Source: an uncultured Porphyromonadaceae bacterium (GTDB lineage Bacteria; Bacteroidota; Bacteroidia; Bacteroidales; Muribaculaceae). Taken from it: DNA of 64,000 nucleotides. The position numbers and the translations under genes are program-made. Location of the stretch: positions 15,198 through 79,197 of the forward strand of contig CAJKRG010000009.1 in the NCBI GenBank assembly GCA_905202215.1. The letters run 5' to 3'. This document shows, in pieces, positions 1-7,622 of the stretch (position 1 is its first letter; each line of letters begins with the position of its first letter). The notes under the pieces are model-generated. The model was given only the letters and a program-made list of their open reading frames with translations. It was not told the origin of the DNA and did no database searches.

Positions 1-1011
1 CTCGATGGAATTTTTCACCAGATTTACCACAACCTGCTCGAATTGTACTGTGTCGAGGGCTATCGCAGGCATATTTTCGTCGAGGGTAAAGCGGAGTTCT
101 ATGCCGTGCCCCGAGGCAAGACTTTCGAGAAACGGCCGCAGGGTGAGCAGGAAGTCGTTGAGATCGGTGTCTTTGCGCTCTGGAGCCCCGATTCGGACAA
201 CATCGGCGAAATTTCCTATGAATGTCGAAAGTGCGGTGCACCGCTCGGTACAGCTCTGGGCGGCCGCCTCCATGGCTTCGTCTCCCGAAATCATGGCGCA
301 GGTGTCGATCAGCGGCAGAACACCCGCGAGGGTGTTGTTGACCTCATGGACTATAGTGCGTATGAGCTTTCCGTAGGCTGTGCGTTCGGCCTCGAGGAGC
401 TCTTCGGTGAGCGATTCTATAAGAATGAAGGGTCGCTGGTGGCCGTTGTCGAGCAATGCCAGACGTGTGCAGCGGAACATACGTGTGTCGGCCAGACGCA
501 CAGTCTCGGCCTTGTTATGTCTGAGAGCGGCCAGGGCCGCCCCCAGTTCACCCGGAATGTCTGCGAGACGCATACCCTTGGGATCGCGGCATGCGAGCAT
601 TTGGGCGGCTGCCGGATTGGCGCTGCTGACGGTGCCGTCGAATCCGAGGACGACTATGCCCATCGGCGAGGCGTCGACAAGGAGGTCGAGAAACTGGTTC
701 TGTTCGCGCACTCGCAGACGCTCGTTGCGCAGCTGGGTCATCATGGCGTTGAATGTGTCGACTATCCGGTCGGCCGGAGCGTAGTCTACGTGCGCGAGGC
801 GGCTCGCGAAGTCCTGCTCTTTCAGAAGGTCGACTCCCCGGCGCAGGGCGCCCATCGGAGAGACCACTGAGCGGTAGAGGGCTATTAGAGCGAGAATGAT
901 GAGCGCCAGTATGCCCTCGGCGGCATAAAGCGGCCGGCCGGACATGAAAAACGGAAGCGCTGCCGTCAGCGATACCGTGAGGAGGGCTATGAAGGCGAAG
1001 AGCGCTTTCAT
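1..1011 (-). CDS. Sensor histidine kinase, NtrB/ZraS-like (3' end outside window)
   Basis: Membrane sensor kinase of a two-component system; 337 residues are visible and the gene continues beyond base 1. Reading the minus strand from the ATG at 1011 gives two N-terminal membrane segments (about residues 5-22 and 28-47) with almost no periplasmic loop, a HAMP-like linker, a PAS-like domain (about 105-185, FDGTVSSANPAA), then the phosphoacceptor box IVHEVNNTLAG with His222. The window cuts the gene inside the N box (VVVNLVKNSIE), so the rest of the ATPase domain is not seen. The start overlaps the stop of the response regulator by 4 bases (ATGA), which implies translational coupling. The minimal sensor loop suggests it senses the membrane or cytoplasm (inference). 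Partner: the regulator at 1008-2327. Confidence 0.93.
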   Translation of the reverse strand, partial: MKALFAFIALLTVSLTAALPFFMSGRPLYAAEGILALIILALIALYRSVVSPMGALRRGVDLLKEQDFASRLAHVDYAPADRIVDTFNAMMTQLRNERLRVREQNQFLDLLVDASPMGIVVLGFDGTVSSANPAAAQMLACRDPKGMRLADIPGELGAALAALRHNKAETVRLADTRMFRCTRLALLDNGHQRPFILIESLTEELLEAERTAYGKLIRTIVHEVNNTLAGVLPLIDTCAMISGDEAMEAAAQSCTERCTALSTFIGNFADVVRIGAPERKDTDLNDFLLTLRPFLESLASGHGIELRFTLDENMPAIALDTVQFEQVVVNLVKNSIE

Positions 1012-2327
1012 GGCTCGAATCCGAATTTTTCCATGCGGCGGTAGAGCGACTGGCGGGTAATGCCCAGCGCCGCGGCCGCCGCCGATAGATTGCCGGGATT
1101 ACGGCGCAGGGCGTCGGCCACGGCGTCGCGTTCCATCTCTTCGAGGGTGCGTTTTTCGGGCACGGGCGCCGCAGGTATCGCGGCGCCGGCGTGTATCGGC
1201 TCCGCTCCGGCGGCACGTCGCACGTCGTCGGCGCTCACGGCCGGCCCTGCCGAGATATATGACGCACGCGAGACTATGCTTTTAAGCTGGCGGATATTGC
1301 CCGGATACGGCAGCCGTCGGAGTACTTCTATGGCCTCGGGCGAGAAGTCGGTGCCGTGTCCGGCGGCGAAGTGGCGCACAAGGAGGGGTATATCGTCGCG
1401 TCGCTCGCCCAGCGAGGGCATGCGCATGGTGATGGTGTTTATGCGGTAGTAAAGGTCCTCGCGGAAAGTGCGCTCACGCATCATGGCGCCCAGATCGGCG
1501 TTTGTGGCGCATATCACACGGATATCGACACGCCGCGGACGGCTGTCGCCGAGAGCCTCGAACGTGTGTTCCTGAAGGACGCGGAGGAGCTTTACCTGAC
1601 TGTTTACATCGAGTTCGCCGATCTCGTCGAGGAAAATGGTGCCTCCGTCGGCCATCTCAAAACGGCCTTTGCGTTCGCCGACAGCTCCGGTGAAAGCGCC
1701 ACGGACATGGCCGAACATCTCGCTCTCGAAAAGCGACTGCGGTATGCCGCCGAGGTTCACGGCCACGAAAGGCCCGTTGCGCCGGGTGCTGTTGTCGTGG
1801 ATGGCACGTGCGAGGAGCTCTTTTCCGGTGCCGTTTTCGCCCGTGATGAGTACGGAGGCATCGGTCGGGGCAATGCGTGCGGCCATATCGAGGAGATCGG
1901 TGAGTGCCGGGCTTTGTCCTATGATTCCGGGCCGGTCGAAGGCGCTTTTCTTTGTCGGCGATGCTATTTCGAGAGCCGTGGCCACACGCTGCACCAGCAG
2001 ACGCCCGTTCCAGGGCTTGGTCATGAAGTCGAACGCGCCGAGTTTCACGCCCTCCACTGCAAGCGGTATGCTTCCCCACGCCGTGATGAGAATGACGGGA
2101 ACGCCAGGACACAGCACCTTGACACGTTGCAGCAGGGCGAGACCGTCGGCCCCGTCGGTGCCGCCGCCGAAGTTCATATCCATAATCACGAGGTCGGGGC
2201 AACGCACACGCACAGCGGCCAAGGCCTCGTCGGGTCCTTCGACAGCCATGACTTCGTAGCCGCTATGGCGCAGCGACACGGAGAGTGAGAGCCTTACGGC
2301 CTTATCGTCGTCAACTATCAGAATCAT
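1008..2327 (-). CDS. Sigma-54-dependent response regulator, NtrC family
   Basis: Activates sigma-54 RNA polymerase when phosphorylated by the neighbouring kinase. The 439 residues hold a receiver domain (acidic pocket D6-D8, phosphoacceptor D50 in VIMDMN), an AAA+ domain with Walker A GENGTGKE and the sigma-54 contact loop GAFTGA, and a C-terminal Fis-type helix-turn-helix (GNLSAAAAALGITRQSLYRR). Full length for the family. It is the penultimate gene of the efflux operon and also has its own vegetative-type -7 box at 2332-2339. A sigma-54 promoter lies in front of the adaptor gene at 8901-8915, so this protein is the obvious candidate activator of the operon (inference from proximity and class). 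Confidence 0.96.
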   Translation of the reverse strand: MILIVDDDKAVRLSLSVSLRHSGYEVMAVEGPDEALAAVRVRCPDLVIMDMNFGGGTDGADGLALLQRVKVLCPGVPVILITAWGSIPLAVEGVKLGAFDFMTKPWNGRLLVQRVATALEIASPTKKSAFDRPGIIGQSPALTDLLDMAARIAPTDASVLITGENGTGKELLARAIHDNSTRRNGPFVAVNLGGIPQSLFESEMFGHVRGAFTGAVGERKGRFEMADGGTIFLDEIGELDVNSQVKLLRVLQEHTFEALGDSRPRRVDIRVICATNADLGAMMRERTFREDLYYRINTITMRMPSLGERRDDIPLLVRHFAAGHGTDFSPEAIEVLRRLPYPGNIRQLKSIVSRASYISAGPAVSADDVRRAAGAEPIHAGAAIPAAPVPEKRTLEEMERDAVADALRRNPGNLSAAAAALGITRQSLYRRMEKFGFEP

Positions 2328-2331
2328 ACTG

Positions 2332-2339
2332 CAAAGTTA
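2332..2339 (-). promoter_or_regulatory. Bacteroidota -7 promoter box before the response regulator
   Basis: On the minus strand the sequence reads TAACTTTG, matching TAnnTTTG. Only four bases separate it from the ATG, so a transcript from here would be leaderless or nearly so. No clear -33 element is seen. It would give the regulator and kinase basal expression independent of the sigma-54 promoter. Confidence 0.55.
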
Positions 2340-2350
2340 ATGTTTTTTTA

Positions 2351-2453
2351 GGAACGAGGGGCGAGGAGCGAGGGGCGAAGGTAGTTTTGGGGAACGAGAG
2401 ACGGGAATGAGGGGTGTTTTCTGACTGCTCCCTCGTTCCTCGCCCCTCGTCCC
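2351..2453. repeat. Intergenic tandem-word hairpin H1
   Basis: Between the channel gene and the regulator gene. The left arm (2351-2381) is built of repeats of GAGGGGCGAGGA-like words; the right arm (2428-2453) is its reverse complement with about two mismatches in 24, around a loop of roughly 50 bases. It lies inside an apparent operon, so the RNA would fold into a long stem between two cistrons. Confidence 0.8.
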
Positions 2454-3928
2454 TATTGCCTCAATATTGAGGCAACATCGGTGTCGAGGCCGGTGTTGCC
2501 GGCGTAGTTCCAGAGGGTGATGCTGCGGATCTGGTAGTAATAGTACCAGAAAAGGTAGAGCTCGTTGACGAGGGCCTGGCGCGACATGTCCTTTTTCGTC
2601 TGCGAGTCGTTGAGATCGAGGGTCGATATCTTGCCTATCATGAATGTCTCCACGTTGGTGTGGTAGCGCTGTTGCGCTATGGTGTCGGCGCGGTTGGCGA
2701 TGTTGAGCTGCAGCTGCTGGTTGTTGAAGCGCTCCACGAGGATGAAGAGGTCCTGGCTGAAGTTCTGCGTCTCCTGGCGGAGCTGACTTTCCATGAGCTC
2801 GCGGTTGCTCTGGGCCACCTTGACCTTGCCGCGCCGCTTGCCCCAGTCGAGAATGGGTATGGAGAAGCCGATTTCGACCACCTGATTGTCCTTGAGCGGG
2901 TCGTAGGCATTGCGGAAGCGCGAACCGGTGCCGGTGTAGCCCACCTGAGCGAAGAGATCGATCTGGCGGAGCTGTCCTTTGGCCTGGGCCACGGCATAGT
3001 CGGCCTCGAGCTGACGGCGACGCACGCTTTTGGCGAATTTATTGTTGGCAAGCGCTTTGTCGAGGGCGTCGGCGTAGTTTATGTCCACACCGGGTACATT
3101 GTCGGGAAGAATCGGTTCGATCTCGACATCGCTGTCGTAGTCGAGGAAGGAGCGCAGACGGAACATGCTGCTTTTGAGATCGCTTTCGCGGCTGGTAAGC
3201 GACGAACGCGAGTCGAGCACGTTGAGCTCCATCTGCAGCAGGTCGTTCTCGCTTATGCGGCCCATGGCGCGTTTCTCGCGCGCCACCTCATAGAGCTTCT
3301 CGGCGTTGCGGAGGTTCTGCGCGGCGATTTCCACGTTCTCGCGGGCGAGCAGGAGATTGAAAAAGTAGTTGATGGTGGTCATTGCCACTTCCTCGGTCTC
3401 GCTCATGAATTCGGCCACAGCCTCGGCATAGCGCTCGGGCTCTATGCGGCGATCCCACTTCACGGTGTTGACGCCGAAAATGGGCTGTTTCAGCGTCAGG
3501 GCTATGGGGATTGCCATGAAACGGTTGTCCTTGTTGTCGGAAAGCTGACGGATGAAGTCGAGCGATGTGTTGAGCGATAGTGTGCCGCCCGAGAACCAAA
3601 GCTTCTGGTTTACCGACAGTTCGCCGCTCATGTTGAGGTAGTTGTTGCGCACGAAGCTGTAGGTGCCGTCGGCGTTCTGATAGCTCGAATACTGCTTGTA
3701 GTAGCCGGGAAGTTTGGCGGTGAAACCGACCTCGGGCAGAAGCTCTGCGCGGTAGGTGCGGTACTGCCAGTATGCGCTGCGGAGCTTGTTGAGCGCCACG
3801 GCGGCGTCGACGCTGCGCCCCCGCGCTCTGGCAATGGCCTCGGGCAGCGATATGCGCACGGTGTCCTGAGCGGATGCCAAAAGGCATGCAAGGCTCAAGA
3901 GTGCTGATATGATCGTTTTTAACATCAT
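2453..3928 (-). CDS. TolC-like outer-membrane efflux channel
   Basis: Outer-membrane component of the tripartite exporter encoded upstream. 491 residues from MMLKTIIS; this start gives a clean signal peptide (LLSLACLLASAQ) followed by the outer-membrane efflux protein fold, with alternating coiled-coil and strand regions. The reading frame stays open far upstream into the permease gene, but that extension has no signal peptide and is rejected. Terminal member of the adaptor-ATPase-permease-permease-channel series; preceded by hairpin H2 and followed by hairpin H1. Confidence 0.93.
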   Translation of the reverse strand: MMLKTIISALLSLACLLASAQDTVRISLPEAIARARGRSVDAAVALNKLRSAYWQYRTYRAELLPEVGFTAKLPGYYKQYSSYQNADGTYSFVRNNYLNMSGELSVNQKLWFSGGTLSLNTSLDFIRQLSDNKDNRFMAIPIALTLKQPIFGVNTVKWDRRIEPERYAEAVAEFMSETEEVAMTTINYFFNLLLARENVEIAAQNLRNAEKLYEVAREKRAMGRISENDLLQMELNVLDSRSSLTSRESDLKSSMFRLRSFLDYDSDVEIEPILPDNVPGVDINYADALDKALANNKFAKSVRRRQLEADYAVAQAKGQLRQIDLFAQVGYTGTGSRFRNAYDPLKDNQVVEIGFSIPILDWGKRRGKVKVAQSNRELMESQLRQETQNFSQDLFILVERFNNQQLQLNIANRADTIAQQRYHTNVETFMIGKISTLDLNDSQTKKDMSRQALVNELYLFWYYYYQIRSITLWNYAGNTGLDTDVASILRQ

Positions 3929-3949
3929 TGAATTGCAAAAAGGATTTGT

Positions 3950-3985
3950 AAGGTCTTTAAGGACTTTAAAAACCTTAAAGACCTT
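3950..3985. repeat. Intergenic hairpin H2
   Basis: Perfect 13-base inverted repeat AAGGTCTTTAAGG (3950-3962) / CCTTAAAGACCTT (3973-3985) with a 10-base loop, between the permease stop and the channel start. A close variant (H6) lies at 9025-9060, before the other end of the operon. Confidence 0.85.
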
Positions 3986-3999
3986 AATTTTACTGACTG

Positions 4000-5244
4000 C
4001 TATTCTCCGCCGAGCACTACTGCGGGTTCGAGCTTGGTGGCGCGGAGGGCGGGGAAGAGGATGCCGCAGACTATCATCACGGCCATGCAGCCGAATACTA
4101 TGGCGGCGGCTCCGAGCTGACGGGGTAAGGCGTCCGGACCCCAGTACTGGGTGGAGGCGTTGAAGTTGTTGTACGTGATAAGCCAGTCGACACCTATGGC
4201 GAAAGGCGTGACGATGACAAGGAGAAGCAGTCCCTCGCCGATGAGACGCACGAAGAGCTGACGGCGGGTGGCGCCTGCGGTGATGCGGATGGCGAGTTCC
4301 TTGGCGCGCTGCTGGGTGCGGAACCAGAATGTGCCGAGAATGCCGAGGAATACGGTGAGCAGCAGGAAGCCCATGCAGACATACATGTTGCGCACCTGGG
4401 CGTAGTCGTCGTGGTGCAGATTCTCGCGCATGGTGTCGAAAGAATATACATCGGCTATGTACAGATTGCCGTAGTTGAGCGATGTGCCGCATTCCTCGAG
4501 CAGGCGGCGGGCGAAGTCGTGGTCGGCATTGGGCTTCACGCGGAAATAGATGTTGCCATTGGGATCCTGTGTCGGTATCAGCATGGTAGCGTGCCATGCC
4601 GGCTCGAACTCGGCGCGTTTTATCGGCTCTACAACGGCACCTATGGTGTAGACAGTCGAACTGTCGCCGCTGAGGTAGACATGGAGGTTCATGAGGTCGC
4701 CCGGTGTCATGCCATTGCCGGCCATATTGTCGGTGGCTATTACTTTTCCCTCCTCAAGGATAGCCGAGAGCTGCTCGGGAGTTTCGCCGTTTATGCCGTG
4801 CATGTTGAATACTTGCGGATATTCTTTATTGACAAGGAATCTGTTGGTGCGTCCGCCGTTGATGGATGCCGAATCGGGCAGGGCGTCGGCGGGTGTGACG
4901 AACGCCCCCCAGAAGTTGTAGTTGTACACGGCATTTGAGCCTGTGGTGACGTATTCGATATCGGGCCGTTCGCGCAGGCGGTTCATCACATGCCCGAACT
5001 GTGCCCAGTAATCTTCGTCTTCGGTATAGGGCTCGAATGTTGGGCTGTCTTCGGGTTTGCTCTGTATACTGAGGCAATATACATGATCGGTATCGACACC
5101 CATCGGTTCGGAACTCAGTTTGGCGAATACGCCGACATAGTCTGCGATAAACCACAGCACAGAGCTGATAATGAGCAGCTCCACGGCGAGCCACAGATTA
5201 GACCGCCATTCATTAGATATCTGTTTCAGTAACTTGCGTTTCAT
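4000..5244 (-). CDS. ABC transporter permease, MacB/FtsX type (second permease)
   Basis: 414 residues with the MacB topology: one N-terminal membrane segment (about 18-38, LWLAVELLIISSVLWFIADY), a large periplasmic MacB-PCD-like domain, and three C-terminal segments (about 290-310, 340-360 and 380-400) ending in ALRATKLEPAVVLGGE, a variant of the family's closing motif. Works with the ATPase at 6844-7515 and probably as a heterodimer with the permease at 5459-6730, since the two are adjacent and differ in sequence. Substrate cannot be read from the sequence; antimicrobial peptides, lipids or macrolides are handled by relatives. Confidence 0.93.
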   Translation of the reverse strand: MKRKLLKQISNEWRSNLWLAVELLIISSVLWFIADYVGVFAKLSSEPMGVDTDHVYCLSIQSKPEDSPTFEPYTEDEDYWAQFGHVMNRLRERPDIEYVTTGSNAVYNYNFWGAFVTPADALPDSASINGGRTNRFLVNKEYPQVFNMHGINGETPEQLSAILEEGKVIATDNMAGNGMTPGDLMNLHVYLSGDSSTVYTIGAVVEPIKRAEFEPAWHATMLIPTQDPNGNIYFRVKPNADHDFARRLLEECGTSLNYGNLYIADVYSFDTMRENLHHDDYAQVRNMYVCMGFLLLTVFLGILGTFWFRTQQRAKELAIRITAGATRRQLFVRLIGEGLLLLVIVTPFAIGVDWLITYNNFNASTQYWGPDALPRQLGAAAIVFGCMAVMIVCGILFPALRATKLEPAVVLGGE

Positions 5245-5249
5245 CGTTT

Positions 5250-5455
5250 TAGGAGGTTAGGTGGGTAGGAGAGTAGGAGGATAGGAGGTTAGGAAAGGAG
5301 GAGGTTAGGAGGATATGAGAATAGGAGAATAGGAAGGTCGGAGGGTAGGAGGTTTAGACGATTAAAAATGCTGAGTATTAATTTCCTGATCTCCTAAACT
5401 CTTTAATTCCTAATATCCTAATATCTTAATCTCCTAATTTCATAATTTCCTTAAA
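5250..5455. repeat. Intergenic tandem-word hairpin H3 (about 200 bases)
   Basis: The largest of the intergenic hairpins, filling the gap between the two permease genes. The left part (5250-5354) is an irregular tandem of TAGGAGG, TTAGGA and ATAGGAGA words; the right part (about 5380-5452) carries the complementary TCCTAA, CTCCTAA and ATCCTAAT words. Arms pair imperfectly in several registers, as expected from a slipped tandem repeat. Confidence 0.8.
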
Positions 5456-5458
5456 AAT

Positions 5459-6730
5459 TTAGGCTCTGCCTGATAGGGCGCGGACGGGATCGACGCGAGA
5501 GGCGCGCCATGCGGGTATGCCGCTGCTTAGGAGGTTGAGGATGAAGCAGAAGAGCAGGGCGGTACCGTAGAGCTTCCAGTCGAGGAGGAGCTGCAGGGGC
5601 ACGTCCATGTCGCGGAGTATGTCGGTTGAGGTAAATATCATGTTGGAAAAGAAATATCCGAAGATAAAGCAGAATATGAGGCCGAGGAGACCGCCGGCGA
5701 GGGTTACGATGAAGTTCTCGGCGATTATGCTGCCGACAATTCCCATGCGGGTAGAGCCGAATGCGCGTTTCACGCCTATCTCGCTGATGCGGCGGAAGAG
5801 ACGGCTCTGAGTCATGCTGCTGAGATTGATTGCGGGCACGATGAGAAGAATGGCGTAGATGATCAGGCGCATTGTTTCGCCGCTGCTGTCGGGGTCGCCG
5901 TTGCTGCCGCGCACGGTGTAGACCTCGCTCTGTGTGAATGGCGCGCCATGATCGGCGAGGTAGGTGCCGTTTTCGCTTATCTCGGTGTTGAGCGCCTGTT
6001 TGCGGCTCTGTACATCGGCGCGTATGCGGTCGAAAGCAGTCGGGCTTTCGGCGAGGATAATGCCGTAGAACGGGCCGAACTCGGGGCTGCCCCAGTTGGT
6101 ATTCTCGAGACCGAAAGCACGGTAGCTGGTGTAGACTTCGGCATATGCTTCGGTGGCGAGGGGCGATACGTCGTTGACCACGCCGATTACGCGGAAGGGT
6201 TTCTGACCGATGAGTATAGTCTGGCCGATGGCGCTGTCGGAGCCGAAGAGATTTTCGGCGAGCGAGCGGCTTATGACGGCGACCTTGGCCGACGATTCGA
6301 AGTCGTTTTCATCGAATGGCTTGCCCTCGGTGAAGCTGAAGTCGTAGATACGCCAGAAGTTGTGGTCGGTCATGTTGACGTAGCGCAGCGATGCGGGCTT
6401 GCCCTGGGCTATCACGTCTTTCTGTTCGCGGCTATAGACCACGCTCATGCACTCGGCGCCGTCGAGATTATCGTAGAGGCGGCGTGTCATTTTCTCAGAC
6501 ATCCCGGCCGAGGAGTCTTCATTGCGGGCATCGTTGCGTATGTTGATGAATTTGCCGTAGAGTGTGCGGTCGCGGTTTGTTTCGGGAGCGAGGGGTGCGA
6601 TGGTGACGCGGTTCATCATCACCACTACCATTATCAGGAATATGGCGAGGGCCGTGCCTATCATCGTAACGATGCCGATGACAGGCTGGTGCTTCATGTC
6701 ATACAGCACCTGGCGCAAAGTTTTATTCAT
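5459..6730 (-). CDS. ABC transporter permease, MacB/FtsX type (first permease)
   Basis: 423 residues: N-terminal membrane segment (about 17-40, VIGIVTMIGTALAIFLIMVV), a periplasmic MacB-PCD-like domain, and three C-terminal segments (about 287-305, 335-365, 385-405), ending in GIPAWRASRVDPVRALSGRA, which matches the family's conserved closing motif. Follows the ATPase gene in the operon. Only about 16% of the second permease can be aligned by eye, so the pair looks like an old duplication forming a heterodimer (inference). Confidence 0.94.
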   Translation of the reverse strand: MNKTLRQVLYDMKHQPVIGIVTMIGTALAIFLIMVVVMMNRVTIAPLAPETNRDRTLYGKFINIRNDARNEDSSAGMSEKMTRRLYDNLDGAECMSVVYSREQKDVIAQGKPASLRYVNMTDHNFWRIYDFSFTEGKPFDENDFESSAKVAVISRSLAENLFGSDSAIGQTILIGQKPFRVIGVVNDVSPLATEAYAEVYTSYRAFGLENTNWGSPEFGPFYGIILAESPTAFDRIRADVQSRKQALNTEISENGTYLADHGAPFTQSEVYTVRGSNGDPDSSGETMRLIIYAILLIVPAINLSSMTQSRLFRRISEIGVKRAFGSTRMGIVGSIIAENFIVTLAGGLLGLIFCFIFGYFFSNMIFTSTDILRDMDVPLQLLLDWKLYGTALLFCFILNLLSSGIPAWRASRVDPVRALSGRA

Positions 6731-6733
6731 TTT

Positions 6734-6837
6734 TTTAGGAAATTATTGGGGGTAGGAAATTAGGAAGTTAAGAAATTAGGAAGTTAGGAGGTTGATAACT
6801 TGTAACTTCTGACTACTAACTTCTAACTTATAATTAG
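6734..6837. repeat. Intergenic tandem-word hairpin H4
   Basis: Left arm (6734-6793) repeats TAGGAAATTAGGAAGTTA-type words; right arm (6796-6837) carries ACTTCT and AACTTCTAACTT words. The arms meet almost without a loop. The stretch TAACTTGTAACTTCT is shared exactly with hairpin H7 at 11.48 kb. Confidence 0.8.
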
Positions 6838-6843
6838 TGACTG

Positions 6844-7515
6844 TCACGAAATCTGCCGTCCGTCGAAGAAGCGCATGACGCGGTGGGTGAGTTCGGCCTG
6901 CGCCTCGTTGTGGGTTACCATGAGGATGGTACGGCCTTCCTGGTTGAGGCTGGTGAGTATATCCATGATTTCGGCGCTCATGCGGGAGTCGAGGTTGCCG
7001 GTGGGCTCGTCGGCGAGTATTATGTCGGGGTTGCCGATTATGGCGCGGGCGATGGCCACACGCTGGCACTGACCGCCCGAGAGCTGCGAGGGGAAGTGGT
7101 TGGTGCGGTGCGACAGACCCACGCGCTCGAGTACTTCGGCGACTTTGGTCTGTCGTTCGCGGCTGCCGATGCCCGAACGGTAGGTGAGGGGCAGCTCGAC
7201 GTTGTCGGCCACGCTGAGAGAGGGAATGAGATGGAAATTCTGGAAGATGAAGCCGATGGAGGCGTTGCGGAAAGCGGCGAGTGCGCGGTCGCCCATTCCC
7301 TGGGCGGTCTTGCCTGCAATCTCTACACTACCGGAGGTGGGCCTGTCGAGAAGTCCGACGATGTTGAGGAGGGTCGACTTGCCGCAGCCCGACGGCCCCA
7401 TGATGCTTACGAATTCGCCTTTTTCGATGCTGAAATTAACATTGTCGAGAGCCATGGTCTCGATTTTACTCGTGCGGTAGAGCTTGCTGACGCTATTAAC
7501 TTTGATCAGTGACAT
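6844..7515 (-). CDS. ABC transporter ATP-binding protein, MacB/LolD type
   Basis: 223-residue ATPase of the exporter. Walker A GPSGCGKST (about residues 39-47), ABC signature LSGGQCQRVAIARA (the usual second Q-Q/K is QC here), Walker B ILADEPTGNLD and switch His in MVTHNEAQ. Stand-alone ATPase with separate permeases, as in LolCDE and many Bacteroidota MacAB systems. Third position from the sigma-54 promoter. Confidence 0.95.
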   Translation of the reverse strand: MSLIKVNSVSKLYRTSKIETMALDNVNFSIEKGEFVSIMGPSGCGKSTLLNIVGLLDRPTSGSVEIAGKTAQGMGDRALAAFRNASIGFIFQNFHLIPSLSVADNVELPLTYRSGIGSRERQTKVAEVLERVGLSHRTNHFPSQLSGGQCQRVAIARAIIGNPDIILADEPTGNLDSRMSAEIMDILTSLNQEGRTILMVTHNEAQAELTHRVMRFFDGRQIS

Positions 7516-7521
7516 GGTTGT

Positions 7522-7622
7522 GAAATTATGAATTATGAAATATGAATTATGAATTTAGAGTGTGGATTATGAATTAAGCGTTGAATAAGAGCTCATAATT
7601 CATAATCCATAATTCTTAATTC
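7522..7622. repeat. Intergenic tandem-word hairpin H5
   Basis: Left arm (7522-7575) is a tandem of AATTATGA and GAATTATGAA words; right arm (7591-7622) reads CATAATTCATAATCCATAA-like complement. The right arm overlaps the last codons and stop of the adaptor gene (stop at 7616-7618). AT-only words, unlike GC-rich H1, but the same architecture. Confidence 0.8.

Noticed and set aside
2660..3580. Long plus-strand frames antisense to the channel gene
   Set aside because: Base composition (GC-rich third positions of the true gene) opens the opposite strand; no protein family resembles them.
2453..4597. Very long frame that would extend the TolC-like protein by 223 residues upstream
   Set aside because: The extension runs antisense-like through the permease gene in another frame, lacks a signal peptide and is rich in R, H and P as in shadow translation; the signal peptide starts at 3928.
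5250..5455. Possible CRISPR or satellite array in the TAGGAGG-rich gap
   Set aside because: Words are 6-12 bases, without constant-length spacers or fixed unit length.
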